NCBI GenBank assembly: GCA_900770195.1
Contig: CAAGJI010000065.1
Span: 1-64,000 of the forward strand
DNA from: Oscillospiraceae bacterium
Lineage (GTDB): Bacteria; Bacillota; Clostridia; Oscillospirales; Ruminococcaceae
Reading direction: 5' to 3'
Length of the DNA stretch: 64,000 nt
In this document: positions 16,433 through 26,199 of the stretch, in pieces
How positions within the stretch are numbered: position 1 is the stretch's first letter
How the letters are laid out: the number at the start of each line of letters is the position of its first letter
Notes under the pieces: generated by a model
The model's database searches: none
Seen by the model: only the letters and a program-made list of their open reading frames with translations
Told to the model about the DNA's origin: nothing
Made by a program: the position numbers and the translations under genes

Positions 16433-17251
16433 TTAAATACGGTAGTACTTTCCTATTTCAAGCATTTTTGAATCAATTGAATGACCTATCTCATCTGTTT
16501 TGATTATAGAAATGCTTTCGGGAATGTTTTCTTTTGCAATTTTCAAAACTTTTTCGCTTGATGAATCTTTTTCAAGTTCCGTAAATGTTCCAAGAATAAC
16601 ACCCGAAACCATATTGAAAACACCTATCTGGCGAAGCTGTGCAAAATATGCACGTATTCTGTTTTCATTTCCGCTTTTGCTTTCAAGAAAAAGTATTCTG
16701 CCGTATAGATCGGGAAAAAATTCCGTTCCTGCAAGCTTCAAAAGGCATCTTATATTTCCGCCTGCAACTCTTCCGTCCATATGTTCGCCTCTTACAAATT
16801 CATATGAAAAATTGAAAATTGAACTTTCGTCCTTGAAAAGAAAATCGAAAAACTTTTCCCTGTTTTTATATATGATATTTGCAGGCTGATAAAGATATGC
16901 ATTTATCTTACATTTTTTATTTATTGCTGTAATAATACAGGTGTTGTCGCTGTAGCCAAAATAAGGTTTCGGGTGTTTTTTTATCACATCAAAATTAATA
17001 TATCCCACTGTTTCATTTGCAAGGTCACCACCTGAAATGTCAAAAATTGCCTTTATGGAGTCATCTTCAAAACAATTGCAGAGAAATTCCGCTCTTCTTT
17101 TTGCGTTGCTTTCTCTTCCAAAAAGAAACCTCGACATAACAGGAACAAGTCCTTTTTCTTCAAGGATAAAAAATATTTTATTCACCACTTCATAGCTTCT
17201 AAGCGGGTCAGAACACCCTACAACCGCCACTTTATCGCCTTTTTTCAGCAT
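16433..17251 (-). CDS. Peptidase S66 family protein (LD-carboxypeptidase/MccF-like)
   Basis: A 272-residue cytoplasmic serine peptidase-like protein. The N-terminal KGDKVAVVGCSDP and the central KPYFGYSDNTCI carry the S66 signature, with the nucleophilic Ser in G-Y-S-D. A C-terminal EIGHSID supplies the His of the Ser-Glu-His triad. Family members cleave the L-D bond of murein tetrapeptides for recycling or inactivate microcin C-type peptides. The ATG at 17251 lies 2 nt after the stop of the HAD gene, with AGGAG about 10 nt upstream; a TTG at 17257 is also possible. Translational coupling with the HAD gene is likely. Which S66 activity applies is not decidable. Confidence 0.75.
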   Translation of the reverse strand: MLKKGDKVAVVGCSDPLRSYEVVNKIFFILEEKGLVPVMSRFLFGRESNAKRRAEFLCNCFEDDSIKAIFDISGGDLANETVGYINFDVIKKHPKPYFGYSDNTCIITAINKKCKINAYLYQPANIIYKNREKFFDFLFKDESSIFNFSYEFVRGEHMDGRVAGGNIRCLLKLAGTEFFPDLYGRILFLESKSGNENRIRAYFAQLRQIGVFNMVSGVILGTFTELEKDSSSEKVLKIAKENIPESISIIKTDEIGHSIDSKMLEIGKYYRI

Positions 17252-17253
17252 AA

Positions 17254-18090
17254 TCAACTCACTCCTGCAATTTTTATCATCATTTTTACCGCTCCATCGC
17301 TGTCATTATCTTCTTCTGTTACATATTTGCATATTTTTTTCACATTTTCATCTGCATTCTTCATTGCACAGCTCTGTCCTGCTGTTTCAAGCATTGAAAT
17401 ATCATTTTCAGTATCACCAATTGCGAAAAAATCTTCAAGAGAAATTCCAAGCATTTTTGAAATATACCGCATACAATTGCCCTTCGTTGCCTTTGATGAT
17501 GTTACTTCAATGTTATTTGCACCGCCTGTTACAGCTGTCAGCATATCATATTTTTTCAGAGTTTCAGCCATTTTTTCACGATTTTTATATTCACCATTTA
17601 AATATCTGAAATTCATTGTTATTTTTTGAACATCAGGATTTTTTTCTTCTATGAATTTTTTTATTGAATCAATTTTTTTTCTGCTCTGCTTTATATAATT
17701 TTTTACTGCCTCAGATGCATTTACATCTTTTAAAATTTCAATGCATCTGTTGTCTGTATATGCATAATCACCCGAAAAAATATCCGACATAACTTCATAT
17801 TTCTCACATAATGAAACCATTTCGAGTAATATATCTTTTTCGATAAATTCCGCTTTAATAAGCCTTTTTTTCTTAACATCATAAAGTGATGCACCGTTTG
17901 CACATATTGCATAATTTATATCAAGCGACAAAATTTCTTTCGGTATTCCGCCAAGGTGTCTGCCTGTTACAGGTATGATTTCAATACCGCTTTTTATCAT
18001 CTTTTCAAGCATTTTTAAAGAATATTCCGAAACAGTTTTATCAGAATGCAAAAGTGTTCCGTCAAGGTCAGTACATATTACTTTTATCAT
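17254..18090 (-). CDS. HAD-superfamily phosphatase, Cof type
   Basis: A 278-residue cytoplasmic HAD hydrolase of the Cof/YwpJ group. Motif I is DLDGTLLHSD (nucleophile Asp8), motif II VTGR near residue 42, motif III Lys about 200 and motif IV FAIGDTENDISMLETAG. The cap domain is the C2B type. These enzymes dephosphorylate sugar phosphates, FMN or pyridoxal phosphate. The ATG has GGGAGG 7 nt upstream. It follows gyrA on the same strand, but a terminator at 18112-18142 separates them. It overlaps or abuts the S66 gene. Confidence 0.85.
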   Translation of the reverse strand: MIKVICTDLDGTLLHSDKTVSEYSLKMLEKMIKSGIEIIPVTGRHLGGIPKEILSLDINYAICANGASLYDVKKKRLIKAEFIEKDILLEMVSLCEKYEVMSDIFSGDYAYTDNRCIEILKDVNASEAVKNYIKQSRKKIDSIKKFIEEKNPDVQKITMNFRYLNGEYKNREKMAETLKKYDMLTAVTGGANNIEVTSSKATKGNCMRYISKMLGISLEDFFAIGDTENDISMLETAGQSCAMKNADENVKKICKYVTEEDNDSDGAVKMMIKIAGVS

Positions 18091-18111
18091 TATTCAACCT
18101 CCCTGGTTTAA

Positions 18112-18142
18112 AATAAAAATCGGCAAAATGCCGATTCTTATT
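18112..18142 (-). terminator. Intrinsic terminator of gyrA
   Basis: Minus strand stem AATCGGCA / TGCCGATT with a short TTT loop, then TTTATTTTA. It lies directly after the gyrA stop. Confidence 0.85.
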
Positions 18143-20695
18143 TTAAGAGTTTTCCTCTGTAATTTCTTCATTTTTTTCTTCTTCGTGTGCGATTGAAATA
18201 AGTGCTGCTGCCTTTTCGCCATCATTTCTGAAACGCATTATCTTAACACCCTTTGCACCTCTTGCAAATACATTAACATCACTTGAAAGAAATCTGATAA
18301 CAACACCGCCTGTTGAGGTTACAATAACATCCTGTGTATCATCAACTATACTTATTCCGCAAACTTCGCCTCTTGTTTCATCTGTTTTGTAGTTTACAAG
18401 ACCAAGTCCGCCTCTGCCCTGAACCTTGTATTCTTCGCAAGACGTTCTTCTTCCGAAACCGCCATCTGTAAGAGTAAGAACATATGAATTTTCTCTTTCA
18501 ACGCCGACTCCGACAACATAGTCGCTTTCACGAAGATTAATTGCACGGACACCATGTGCAGTTCTCGACATAGGACGTGCATCTGTTTCATTGATTTTTA
18601 TTGACATACCTTTTCTTGTTGCAATAATTATTTTTTTGCTTCCGTCTGTTATGTCAACCGAAACAATTTCATCGCCATCATCAATACCGACTGCAATAAG
18701 TCCTGATTTACGGATATTTTTATATTCTGAAAGTGCTGTTCTTTTGATTTTACCATTCTTTGTTACAACAACAACAAAATGATTTTCATCAAAGTCATTT
18801 TCATCTGCACTTAAAATTTTTACAAGTTTTTCATCTTCATCAAATGAAAGGAAATTGACAATATTATTTCCTCTTGATGCTTTTGAACCATCAGGAATTT
18901 CGTAGCATTTAAGTTTATACATAATTCCCTTGTTTGAAACAAACATTATGCTGTCGTGACTCATACAGCCGAACATATCACTCATATAGTCTTCTTCACG
19001 CTGTTTCATTCCCGAAATACCAACACCGCCACGCTTCTGGATTTTGTATGTATCCTGCGGAACACGCTTGATATAGCCGTTATTTGTGAATGTTATAACG
19101 CAGCTTTCATTAGGAATAAGGTCTTCAATGTCAACTTCACCCGAAATTTCCTGAATTTCAGTTCTTCTGTCATCGCCAAAACGTTTTCTCAAATCTTCAA
19201 GTTCATCAAGAATTATCTGGTCAACCTTTGCCTCATCTGAAAGAATTTCCCTGTATTCGGTTATTTTCATAAGCAAATCATAAAGATCATGTTCTGTTTT
19301 TTCTCTTTCAAGACCTGTTAAAGCACCAAGACGCATCTGAACAATAGCCTCCGCCTGTTCTTCTGTAATACCCTTTTCCTGCTCTGATTCATAATTTGAA
19401 AGGTCGTATTTTGCCCTTGAAAGAAGCTGTGTCATATCAACATCTTTAAAGCGTTCAATAAGACGCTGTTTACCTTCAGGAATTGAAGATGATGCTCTTA
19501 AAATTGAAATAACCTCATCGATATAGTCAATTGCAAGACAGAATCCCTGTAAAATATGGGCTTTTTCCTTTGCTTTGCGAAGATTAAATTCAGTTCTCTT
19601 TCTGATAACTTCCGACTGGAACAAAAGATACTGATGCAGGCACTCTTTAAGTGAAAGACACTTAGGCACTCCGTTTACAAGTGCAAGCATATTTACACCT
19701 ACTGTATCCTGAAGCTGTGTAAATGAGAATAATTTATTTAAAACAATATCAGGATTTGCGTCTTTTTTAAGTTCAACAACAATACGCATACCCTGTCTGC
19801 CTGATTCATCACGTACAAAATGAATACCTTCAACACGCTTTTCTTTTGCAAGGTCAGCAATATTTTCAACAAGTCTTGCCTTGTTGACCATATACGGAAT
19901 TTCTGTTATTACAATTGCGTCACGTCCGCCTATTTTTTCAAATTCAGTCTTTGCACGAAGAGTTATTTTTCCTCTGCCTGTTGAATAGGCTGAACGTATT
20001 CCCGAATGCCCCATAATTATTCCGGCTGTAGGGAAATCAGGTCCTTTTATTGACATCATAAGGTCGTCAAGTGTGCAGTCAGGATTTTCAATAAGGGTTC
20101 TTATGCCGTCGATTATTTCTCCAAGGTTATGCGGAGGAATATTTGTTGCCATACCAACGGCAATACCGACAGAACCATTACACAAAAGATTCGGAAATCT
20201 TGAAGGCAGAACATCAGGTTCAAGAAGTCGTTCATCGTAGTTTGGCGAGAACGGAACAGTTTCTTTTTTTATATCTGCAAGCATTTCCATTGAAAGCTTT
20301 TTCATTTTTGCTTCTGTATAACGGTATGCAGCAGGCGGGTCGCCGTCAACCGAACCGAAGTTACCCTGTCCGTCAATAAGAGGGTATCTCAAAGAAAATG
20401 GCTGTGCAAGTCGTACAAGTGCATCATAAACAGATGCGTCACCGTGCGGATGATATTTACCAAGTACAGAACCGACTGTATCGGCACACTTACGGTAAGG
20501 TCCTTCAGGAACAAGTCCGTTTTCGTACATAGTATATAAAATTCTTCTGTGTACAGGTTTAAGTCCATCACGAACATCAGGCAACGCTCTTGCGACTATA
20601 ACCGACATTGAATATTCAAGAAACGATTTTTTCATTTCTTTTTCTATATCGACAGGAACAACAACTTCCTTGTCTCTCATAAATTCATCTTCCAA
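18143..20695 (-). CDS. gyrA: DNA gyrase subunit A
   Basis: An 850-residue DNA-cleavage subunit of gyrase (A2B2), which introduces negative supercoils. The catalytic Tyr126 is in AAYRYTEAKM. The quinolone-determining segment reads HPHGDASVYDALVRLAQ (residues 82-98), so the position equal to E. coli Ser83 is Ala87 and the next is Ser88; Asp91 is kept. The C-terminal domain has six beta-pinwheel blades with the gyrase box (QRGGVGI, GRGGLGL). Start: a TTG at 20695 with GAAAGGTG 7 nt upstream; the first ATG is five codons later and poorly spaced. It is separated from gyrB by a YcxB-like gene. Function certain. Confidence 0.97.
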   Translation of the reverse strand: MEDEFMRDKEVVVPVDIEKEMKKSFLEYSMSVIVARALPDVRDGLKPVHRRILYTMYENGLVPEGPYRKCADTVGSVLGKYHPHGDASVYDALVRLAQPFSLRYPLIDGQGNFGSVDGDPPAAYRYTEAKMKKLSMEMLADIKKETVPFSPNYDERLLEPDVLPSRFPNLLCNGSVGIAVGMATNIPPHNLGEIIDGIRTLIENPDCTLDDLMMSIKGPDFPTAGIIMGHSGIRSAYSTGRGKITLRAKTEFEKIGGRDAIVITEIPYMVNKARLVENIADLAKEKRVEGIHFVRDESGRQGMRIVVELKKDANPDIVLNKLFSFTQLQDTVGVNMLALVNGVPKCLSLKECLHQYLLFQSEVIRKRTEFNLRKAKEKAHILQGFCLAIDYIDEVISILRASSSIPEGKQRLIERFKDVDMTQLLSRAKYDLSNYESEQEKGITEEQAEAIVQMRLGALTGLEREKTEHDLYDLLMKITEYREILSDEAKVDQIILDELEDLRKRFGDDRRTEIQEISGEVDIEDLIPNESCVITFTNNGYIKRVPQDTYKIQKRGGVGISGMKQREEDYMSDMFGCMSHDSIMFVSNKGIMYKLKCYEIPDGSKASRGNNIVNFLSFDEDEKLVKILSADENDFDENHFVVVVTKNGKIKRTALSEYKNIRKSGLIAVGIDDGDEIVSVDITDGSKKIIIATRKGMSIKINETDARPMSRTAHGVRAINLRESDYVVGVGVERENSYVLTLTDGGFGRRTSCEEYKVQGRGGLGLVNYKTDETRGEVCGISIVDDTQDVIVTSTGGVVIRFLSSDVNVFARGAKGVKIMRFRNDGEKAAALISIAHEEEKNEEITEENS

Positions 20696-20767
20696 TATGA
20701 TTCACCTTTCTGATTAAGATTTACAGTATAAGCAAATGACGAATCTGAAATTCATCATTTCTGATTA

Positions 20768-21352
20768 TTAATTCTTAATTAATTTATAGTCTTTGCCAAA
20801 TTTATTTGAGAAAAACTCTGTTAATTCCTGTGTATTTTCAAAACCCGATTTAGGCAGAACAAAAAATACTGTTTTATTTCCAATGATATAATAATCATTT
20901 TTTTCAATAACAATTGTATCTTTGTCAAAATTGAAAACAGTTGTTTCAATTCCCGTTCTTCCCTCTTCTTCAGCTTTTTCTATTTCTTCATCGGTTGCAT
21001 CTTCCGTGTGGTCTGCAAGTGAAATTGTTTTTATTTCTGCTGAATTTTCAAGTATTCTGCATTCGTATTTGTCGCCTATAATTTCATCAAAAACTTCTAT
21101 GACGTTTTTTCTGGCTTTTCTCGGGTTGTACCAAGATATAAAGCCTATTGCAAGTGAAACAAACGCAAGCACAAAACACATTTTATTTTCTTCTCTGAAA
21201 ATGCCGAGAAACAGGAAATAAAGTCCCAGAATTATGTAAATTATTGTCATAACATTTCTGAAAACAAACATTTTTTTGCCATATTCTCTGTAAGCGTCTG
21301 TCAGCATTTCTTTTGTAAGTTCATAGCTTCCTTCAAATATTTTTTCCATCAT
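20768..21352 (-). CDS. YcxB-like membrane protein
   Basis: A 194-residue protein with two central hydrophobic segments (about residues 32-50 and 58-75) and a C-terminal soluble domain containing DYYIIGNKTVFFVLPKSGF. This matches the 'YcxB-like' pattern (PF14317), in which a short segment ending in 'F.P...F' follows the membrane hairpin. Function unknown. It sits 11 nt after gyrB and ahead of gyrA, so it is probably co-transcribed with the gyrase genes; gyrB and gyrA are more often adjacent in related genomes. An ATG doublet at 21352 follows GAAAGGG. Confidence 0.6.
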   Translation of the reverse strand: MMEKIFEGSYELTKEMLTDAYREYGKKMFVFRNVMTIIYIILGLYFLFLGIFREENKMCFVLAFVSLAIGFISWYNPRKARKNVIEVFDEIIGDKYECRILENSAEIKTISLADHTEDATDEEIEKAEEEGRTGIETTVFNFDKDTIVIEKNDYYIIGNKTVFFVLPKSGFENTQELTEFFSNKFGKDYKLIKN

Positions 21353-21363
21353 TTCCCTTTCTG

Positions 21364-23316
21364 TTATATATCGAGATTTTCAACGTATTTTGCATTGTCT
21401 TCAATAAATTTTCTTCTTGGTTCAACTTTATCGCCCATAAGAATTGTAAATGCTTCATCTGCTTTTTCAGCGTCTTCCATATCAACACGAAGCATAATTC
21501 TTGTTGCAGGGTCCATTGTTGTTTCCCAAAGCTGCTGAGATGACATTTCACCAAGACCTTTATATCTCTGAACGGCAACTTTTGAAGTGTTTCCGTTTGA
21601 ATCTGCAAATTCTCTTATGTATTCATCTCTTTCATCTTCATTGAATGCATATTTTGCTTTTTTTCCTCTTGATACCTTGAAAAGAGGTGGCTGTGCTATA
21701 TAGACATTTCCGTTTGTTATAAGCGGACGCATAAAACGGAAAAAGAAAGTCAAAAGAAGTGTTCTGATGTGCGAACCGTCAACATCGGCATCCGCCATTA
21801 TTATAACTTTTCCGTATCTTAATTTGTTTATATCAAAATCTTCACCAATAGATGTTCCAAGTGCCGTAACAACAGGCATAAGCTTCTGATTGCCATAAAC
21901 TTTGTCTATACGTGCTTTCTCAACGTTAAGCATTTTACCCCAAAGAGGAAGTATAGCCTGATAGCGGCGGTCTCTGCCTTCCTTGGCACTGCCTCCCGCT
22001 GAGTCACCTTCGACGATATATATTTCGGTAAGAGATGCATCTTTTTCAGAACAGTCTGCAAGTTTGCCCGGAAGAGATGCTGATTCCATTGAATTTTTTC
22101 TTCTTGTAAGTTCTCTTGCCTTTTTAGCGGCTTCTCTTGCTTTCTGTGCAAGTATTGTTTTTTCAAATATAAGGTCCGCATCAGCAGGGTTTTCTTCAAG
22201 ATAGTTCATCATCTTTTCCATAACAAGCTTTTCAACAAAAGGCTTGATATATGGGTTTCCGAGTCTTCCCTTTGTCTGACCCTCAAATTCGCATTCAGTA
22301 AGTTTTACTGAAACTATTGCTGTAAGACCTTCACGAACGTCATCACCTGTTAGTTTTTCACCATCTTTAAGTTTTCCGAATTTTTTTCCGTATTCGTTCA
22401 AAACCTTTGTAAGGGCATTTTTAAATCCTACTTCGTGAGTACCGCCGTCTATCGTGTGGATATTATTTGCAAATGAAATAATAAGATCGTTATAGCTGTC
22501 GTTATACTGCATTGCAATTTCTGCAAATGCATCACCTTCCGAACCCGAAAAATATATAACATTCTGTGTAAGAGGTTCAAGCTGTCTTGCTTTGTGAAGA
22601 TGAGTAACAAATTCTCTGATACCGCCTTCATAGTGAAGTGTTTCAGATTTCACATCATCACTATTTCTTAAATCTTCAAAAACAATTTTCAGACCTGCAT
22701 TTAAAAATGCCTGTTCACGAAGCCTTTTCAAAAGCACTTCATAGTCATATTCAATTGTTTCAAAAATCGTATCATCTGCAAGGAATTTTATCGTTGTTCC
22801 TGTTTCGGTTGTATCGCCGATTTCTTCAAGTTTTTTATCGTAATGACCGCCGTCGTGGAATTTCTGATAATAAATATGCTTTCCGTTTTTTACCGTAAGT
22901 TCAAATGATTTTGAAAGTGCATTAACAACAGATGAACCGACACCGTGCAAACCGCCTGAAACTTTATATCCTGAACCGCCGAATTTACCCCCTGCGTGAA
23001 GCACTGTAAGAACTAAAGTTGCAGAAGATATTCCTTCTTTTTTATGTATTCCGACAGGTATACCACGTCCGTTATCCGAAACTTCAATATAATTTCCCGG
23101 CAGAATTTTAACGTGAATTTCTGTACAGTATCCCGCAAGTGATTCATCTATTGAGTTATCAACTATTTCATATACAAGGTGATGGAGTCCTTTCGGACCT
23201 GTTGAACCGATATACATACCCGGTCTTTTTCTTACAGCTTCAAGTCCTTCAAGTACCTGTATCTGATTTTCGTCATAAACTTCATTTGTTTTAGTTATAT
23301 TCTGTATTTCTTCCAT
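21364..23316 (-). CDS. gyrB: DNA gyrase subunit B
   Basis: A 650-residue ATPase subunit of gyrase. The GHKL ATPase region shows YEIVDNSIDESLAGYC and GRGIPVGIH. The TOPRIM domain shows EGDSAGGSAKEGRDRRYQAI and MADADVDGSHIRTLLLTFF, with the acidic Mg2+ ligands. The short C terminus (QRYKGLGEMSSQQLWETT) is typical of Firmicutes. The ATG at 23316 is preferred: AGGAG lies 8 nt upstream, while the in-frame GTG at 23325 is inside that signal. Downstream of remB (38 nt). Confidence 0.97.
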   Translation of the reverse strand: MEEIQNITKTNEVYDENQIQVLEGLEAVRKRPGMYIGSTGPKGLHHLVYEIVDNSIDESLAGYCTEIHVKILPGNYIEVSDNGRGIPVGIHKKEGISSATLVLTVLHAGGKFGGSGYKVSGGLHGVGSSVVNALSKSFELTVKNGKHIYYQKFHDGGHYDKKLEEIGDTTETGTTIKFLADDTIFETIEYDYEVLLKRLREQAFLNAGLKIVFEDLRNSDDVKSETLHYEGGIREFVTHLHKARQLEPLTQNVIYFSGSEGDAFAEIAMQYNDSYNDLIISFANNIHTIDGGTHEVGFKNALTKVLNEYGKKFGKLKDGEKLTGDDVREGLTAIVSVKLTECEFEGQTKGRLGNPYIKPFVEKLVMEKMMNYLEENPADADLIFEKTILAQKAREAAKKARELTRRKNSMESASLPGKLADCSEKDASLTEIYIVEGDSAGGSAKEGRDRRYQAILPLWGKMLNVEKARIDKVYGNQKLMPVVTALGTSIGEDFDINKLRYGKVIIMADADVDGSHIRTLLLTFFFRFMRPLITNGNVYIAQPPLFKVSRGKKAKYAFNEDERDEYIREFADSNGNTSKVAVQRYKGLGEMSSQQLWETTMDPATRIMLRVDMEDAEKADEAFTILMGDKVEPRRKFIEDNAKYVENLDI

Positions 23317-23354
23317 AAAGTACACTCCTTACTGAAACTGTTTTCAAATCAGTT

Positions 23355-23597
23355 TCATATTCTTTGTCTTAGAGTCTGTGCAGTCAGCTGACAAAGATAT
23401 GTTGCATCTTCCGTTATAACAAAACTTCTTGGAATATCGTCTGAAACGTCAACAACATCGCCGTTTTCCGTCTGTGTTTTAAGAAATATTCTTGTATCCT
23501 GCCCGATAGTTGTATTTTCAAGGTCAAATATTCCTATAACTTTCGATGCATCAACTATATATCCGTTTCCAAGATGTAAAACCATATTATTGTTCAT
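23355..23597 (-). CDS. remB: Extracellular matrix regulator RemB-like (DUF370)
   Basis: An 80-residue small protein matching B. subtilis RemB/YaaB, which lies between recF and gyrB exactly as here. The sequence MVLHLGNGYIVDASKVIGIF and SFVITEDATYLCQLTAQTL fit the DUF370 fold. RemB-type proteins are linked to biofilm matrix gene regulation in Bacillus, and a related paralogue binds DNA. It begins 3 nt after the recF stop, without a clear Shine-Dalgarno, implying translational coupling. Compared with the family it has a slightly longer acidic middle. Confidence 0.8.
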   Translation of the reverse strand: MNNNMVLHLGNGYIVDASKVIGIFDLENTTIGQDTRIFLKTQTENGDVVDVSDDIPRSFVITEDATYLCQLTAQTLRQRI

Positions 23598-23600
23598 AAT

Positions 23601-24734
23601 TCAATTTTTTTCAGTAAATTTTCCTGCTTCCGCCGAAAAAATCTTACCTTTCATTTCCGTATGAATTGATTCGCTGTGACAGGTTGTTATAAAAACCTGC
23701 ATATCTTTTATTATGCTGTATATAAATTTTTGTCTGTTTGCATCAAGTTCACCCATAACATCATCAAGCAGAATAACAGGGGATTCTTTCAGCTTTTCAC
23801 AAAAAATATTTGCCTGAGATAATTTCAAAACAAGTGCTGTGCTTTTTTTCTGACCCTGCGAACCAAAATCTCTGACTCTGTTTCCGTCAATTTTAAGTAT
23901 TATATCATCACGTCCCGCACCACATCTTGTTCTTCCTGTTTTAATATCTTCATCTCTGGATAAAACAAGTGCCTTGTAATATGCTTCAGCCATTGTTTTA
24001 TCGGGGTCTTTTTCGGGATATTTATATTTTGGAGAAAAGACATTCGAGTTATATTCACACGTAAGTTTTTCTTTTCCGCCTGTTATTTCGCTGTAAAATT
24101 TTCCGCATATCAAAGACAGTTCTTCCACATATTTATGCCTGTAAAAAGACATCCACGAACCAACCCTGCAAAGCTGCATATCCCATATGTCAAGGTCAGA
24201 AACAGATGCTTTTCCAGAAAAAATATCCTTTAGAACAGCGTTTCGCTGAATGATTAAATTTTCGGTTTTTCTCAAAACACTCATTGCAGAAGGATTAATC
24301 TGTGATATGCATAAATCCACGAAATTTCGCCTTTTTTCAGGTGCACCGCTTACAAGCGATATATCATCCGGTGTAAAAACAACACATTTGAACCTTTCAA
24401 AAAGTTCCTTTGATGAAGCAATATCAACCTTATTCAGCATAATTTTCTTTTCTTTTGAAAGTCCGCTTTTAAGCAGTATATACTCTGCATTCTGGCTTCG
24501 CCTTTTGTCGGCAAATTTCAGCTTTATATTGCATCTTTCTTTTCCAAAAGAAACAAAATCACGTTCTTTTGAACCTCTGAAACTCCTGCATCCCGTAAAT
24601 ATCCATATACTTTCAAGCAGATTTGTTTTGCCTTGTGCATTTTTGCCTGTTATAAGGTTATATTGCGGATGAAATTCAAGTTCTGCACCACTTATATTCT
24701 TGAAATTTTCAATTGAAATTTTTTCAACAATCAA
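23601..24734 (-). CDS. recF: DNA replication and repair protein RecF
   Basis: A 377-residue SMC-like ATPase that helps load RecA at single-strand gaps. Walker A GKNAQGKT is at residues 30-37, with a conserved N-terminal IENFKNISGAELEF. The C-terminal signature region has DFGSQGQKKSTALVLKLSQA, followed by Walker B VILLDDVMGELDANRQ. Length is normal. It overlaps the upstream S4-domain gene by 4 bp (ATGA-type) and is followed by remB, the standard order of the dnaA-gyrB cluster. Confidence 0.96.
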   Translation of the reverse strand: MIVEKISIENFKNISGAELEFHPQYNLITGKNAQGKTNLLESIWIFTGCRSFRGSKERDFVSFGKERCNIKLKFADKRRSQNAEYILLKSGLSKEKKIMLNKVDIASSKELFERFKCVVFTPDDISLVSGAPEKRRNFVDLCISQINPSAMSVLRKTENLIIQRNAVLKDIFSGKASVSDLDIWDMQLCRVGSWMSFYRHKYVEELSLICGKFYSEITGGKEKLTCEYNSNVFSPKYKYPEKDPDKTMAEAYYKALVLSRDEDIKTGRTRCGAGRDDIILKIDGNRVRDFGSQGQKKSTALVLKLSQANIFCEKLKESPVILLDDVMGELDANRQKFIYSIIKDMQVFITTCHSESIHTEMKGKIFSAEAGKFTEKN

Positions 24735-24952
24735 TTCTGACTAACCATAACTTCAAAATTTTCAACAGTAACAACATCACCGGGACGTATTTTTTTGCCT
24801 CTCATAGTGCAAACTTCACCGTTGACATAAACTCTTCCTTCAAGTATAACCATTTTTGCTGTACCTCCTGATTCAACGAGGTCAGCAAGTTTCAAAAGCG
24901 AATCAAGCTTTATAAAATCAGTTTTTATAGGAACATTGATTTTTTCAGTCAT
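24731..24952 (-). CDS. S4 RNA-binding domain protein, YaaA/RlbA type
   Basis: A 73-residue S4-domain protein, the usual size for B. subtilis YaaA. The core FIKLDSLLKLADLVESGG and VYVNGEVCTMRGKKIRPGD are standard S4 elements that contact structured RNA. It sits between dnaN and recF as in Bacillus and many Clostridia and overlaps recF by 4 bp. The target RNA is not established; a ribosome-related role is presumed for the family. Confidence 0.85.
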   Translation of the reverse strand: MTEKINVPIKTDFIKLDSLLKLADLVESGGTAKMVILEGRVYVNGEVCTMRGKKIRPGDVVTVENFEVMVSQN

Positions 24953-24958
24953 AATAAA

Positions 24959-26080
24959 TTAATCCTCTTCTTTAATTCTTATAGGCATAAGGAGAAATCT
25001 GAAATAATCGCCCTGCATAGGCAGCATCTGAACAACACTTTTATCTCCTGACATCTGAATTTTAACGTTTTCACAATCTGCAAATCTTGAAGCTTCAAGT
25101 ATATACTGGTTATTGAAACCTATACGAACATCAGGACCGCTGAGTTCAATAGGAACAAAGTCATTTATTTTACCTACACCTGTTTCGCATCTGATATTTA
25201 CTGAATTTCCGCTGAATTTGCACTTTACAGGAGAATTATTCTTTTCATTTATAAGAAGTGCACATCTTTCAAGTGAATGCTGAAGCTTTTTTGAATTTAT
25301 AATAACTTCTGTTTCAAATGAAACAGGTATACTTGATTTATAATTATGGAAAACGCCTTCCATAAGTCTTACGATAAAAGTACAGCCGTGAAGAATAAAT
25401 AATGCATGTTTTCCGTTTGTATATATGCTTATATTTTCTTCGCAGTCATCACGCAAAAACGAATCTATAACAGACATAGCTTTTTTATGAATAATAAAAT
25501 TCATATCTTTAAGGCAGTTTACTTCTCTGTGGCATATTGCAAGACGATAACCATCAATTGCAACAAGGTGCATTTCACCGTTTTCAATATCAAAAAGCTG
25601 TCCCATCATAACAGGTTTCATTTCGTTGTTTGATGTTGCATATTTTGTCTGCTTTATCATACTTTTGAAAATATTTTCAGGTATCATAAGTGCATCATCA
25701 AGTTCAACAACAGGGAGTTCAGGATATTCACCTGCATATGAAGCCGAGATAGTATATTCTGTATCTCCGCCTTTCATTTCTATAAGATATTTGTCTGTTA
25801 TTATGAAATCTATGGTTTCAGATTCCATTCTTCTTACAGCTTCGCTTATAAGTCTTGGTATAACAAGAAATTCACCTTCGTTATTTTCATCTTCAGTTTC
25901 AACTTTTATTGAAGTTTTTATTCCGTATTCAAGATTGAAACCGTTTATTTCAAGAACATTATCTTTAATTCTGAATCTTATTGATTCAAGAAAAGGCATT
26001 GTGGTTTTTACAACTGTACATCCGCTTACTTTTGAAATAGCTTCGTGCAGTTCATTTTTGAAACATCTGAATTTTATCAT
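24959..26080 (-). CDS. dnaN: DNA polymerase III beta sliding clamp
   Basis: A 373-residue ring-forming clamp that tethers polymerase to DNA and recruits partners through its hydrophobic pocket. The N terminus MIKFRCFKNELHEAISKVS and the C-terminal LMPIRIKEED region match DnaN. An upstream in-frame start at 26188 would add 36 residues with no family match, so the ATG at 26080 is used; its Shine-Dalgarno (GAAAGAAG) is weak. It is 110-700 nt downstream of the origin-like spacer, and the S4 gene follows 6 nt after its stop. Confidence 0.95.
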   Translation of the reverse strand: MIKFRCFKNELHEAISKVSGCTVVKTTMPFLESIRFRIKDNVLEINGFNLEYGIKTSIKVETEDENNEGEFLVIPRLISEAVRRMESETIDFIITDKYLIEMKGGDTEYTISASYAGEYPELPVVELDDALMIPENIFKSMIKQTKYATSNNEMKPVMMGQLFDIENGEMHLVAIDGYRLAICHREVNCLKDMNFIIHKKAMSVIDSFLRDDCEENISIYTNGKHALFILHGCTFIVRLMEGVFHNYKSSIPVSFETEVIINSKKLQHSLERCALLINEKNNSPVKCKFSGNSVNIRCETGVGKINDFVPIELSGPDVRIGFNNQYILEASRFADCENVKIQMSGDKSVVQMLPMQGDYFRFLLMPIRIKEED

Positions 26081-26199
26081 AGCTGTCTTCTTTCTTTTTG
26101 TAAAATAGATTATTTTTGAAAAAATCAATCTGTGTGTTACTTTATTACATGATTTCAGTATTCTGAAATTGGTGAATTCTAATTTCACACTCTCATTTT

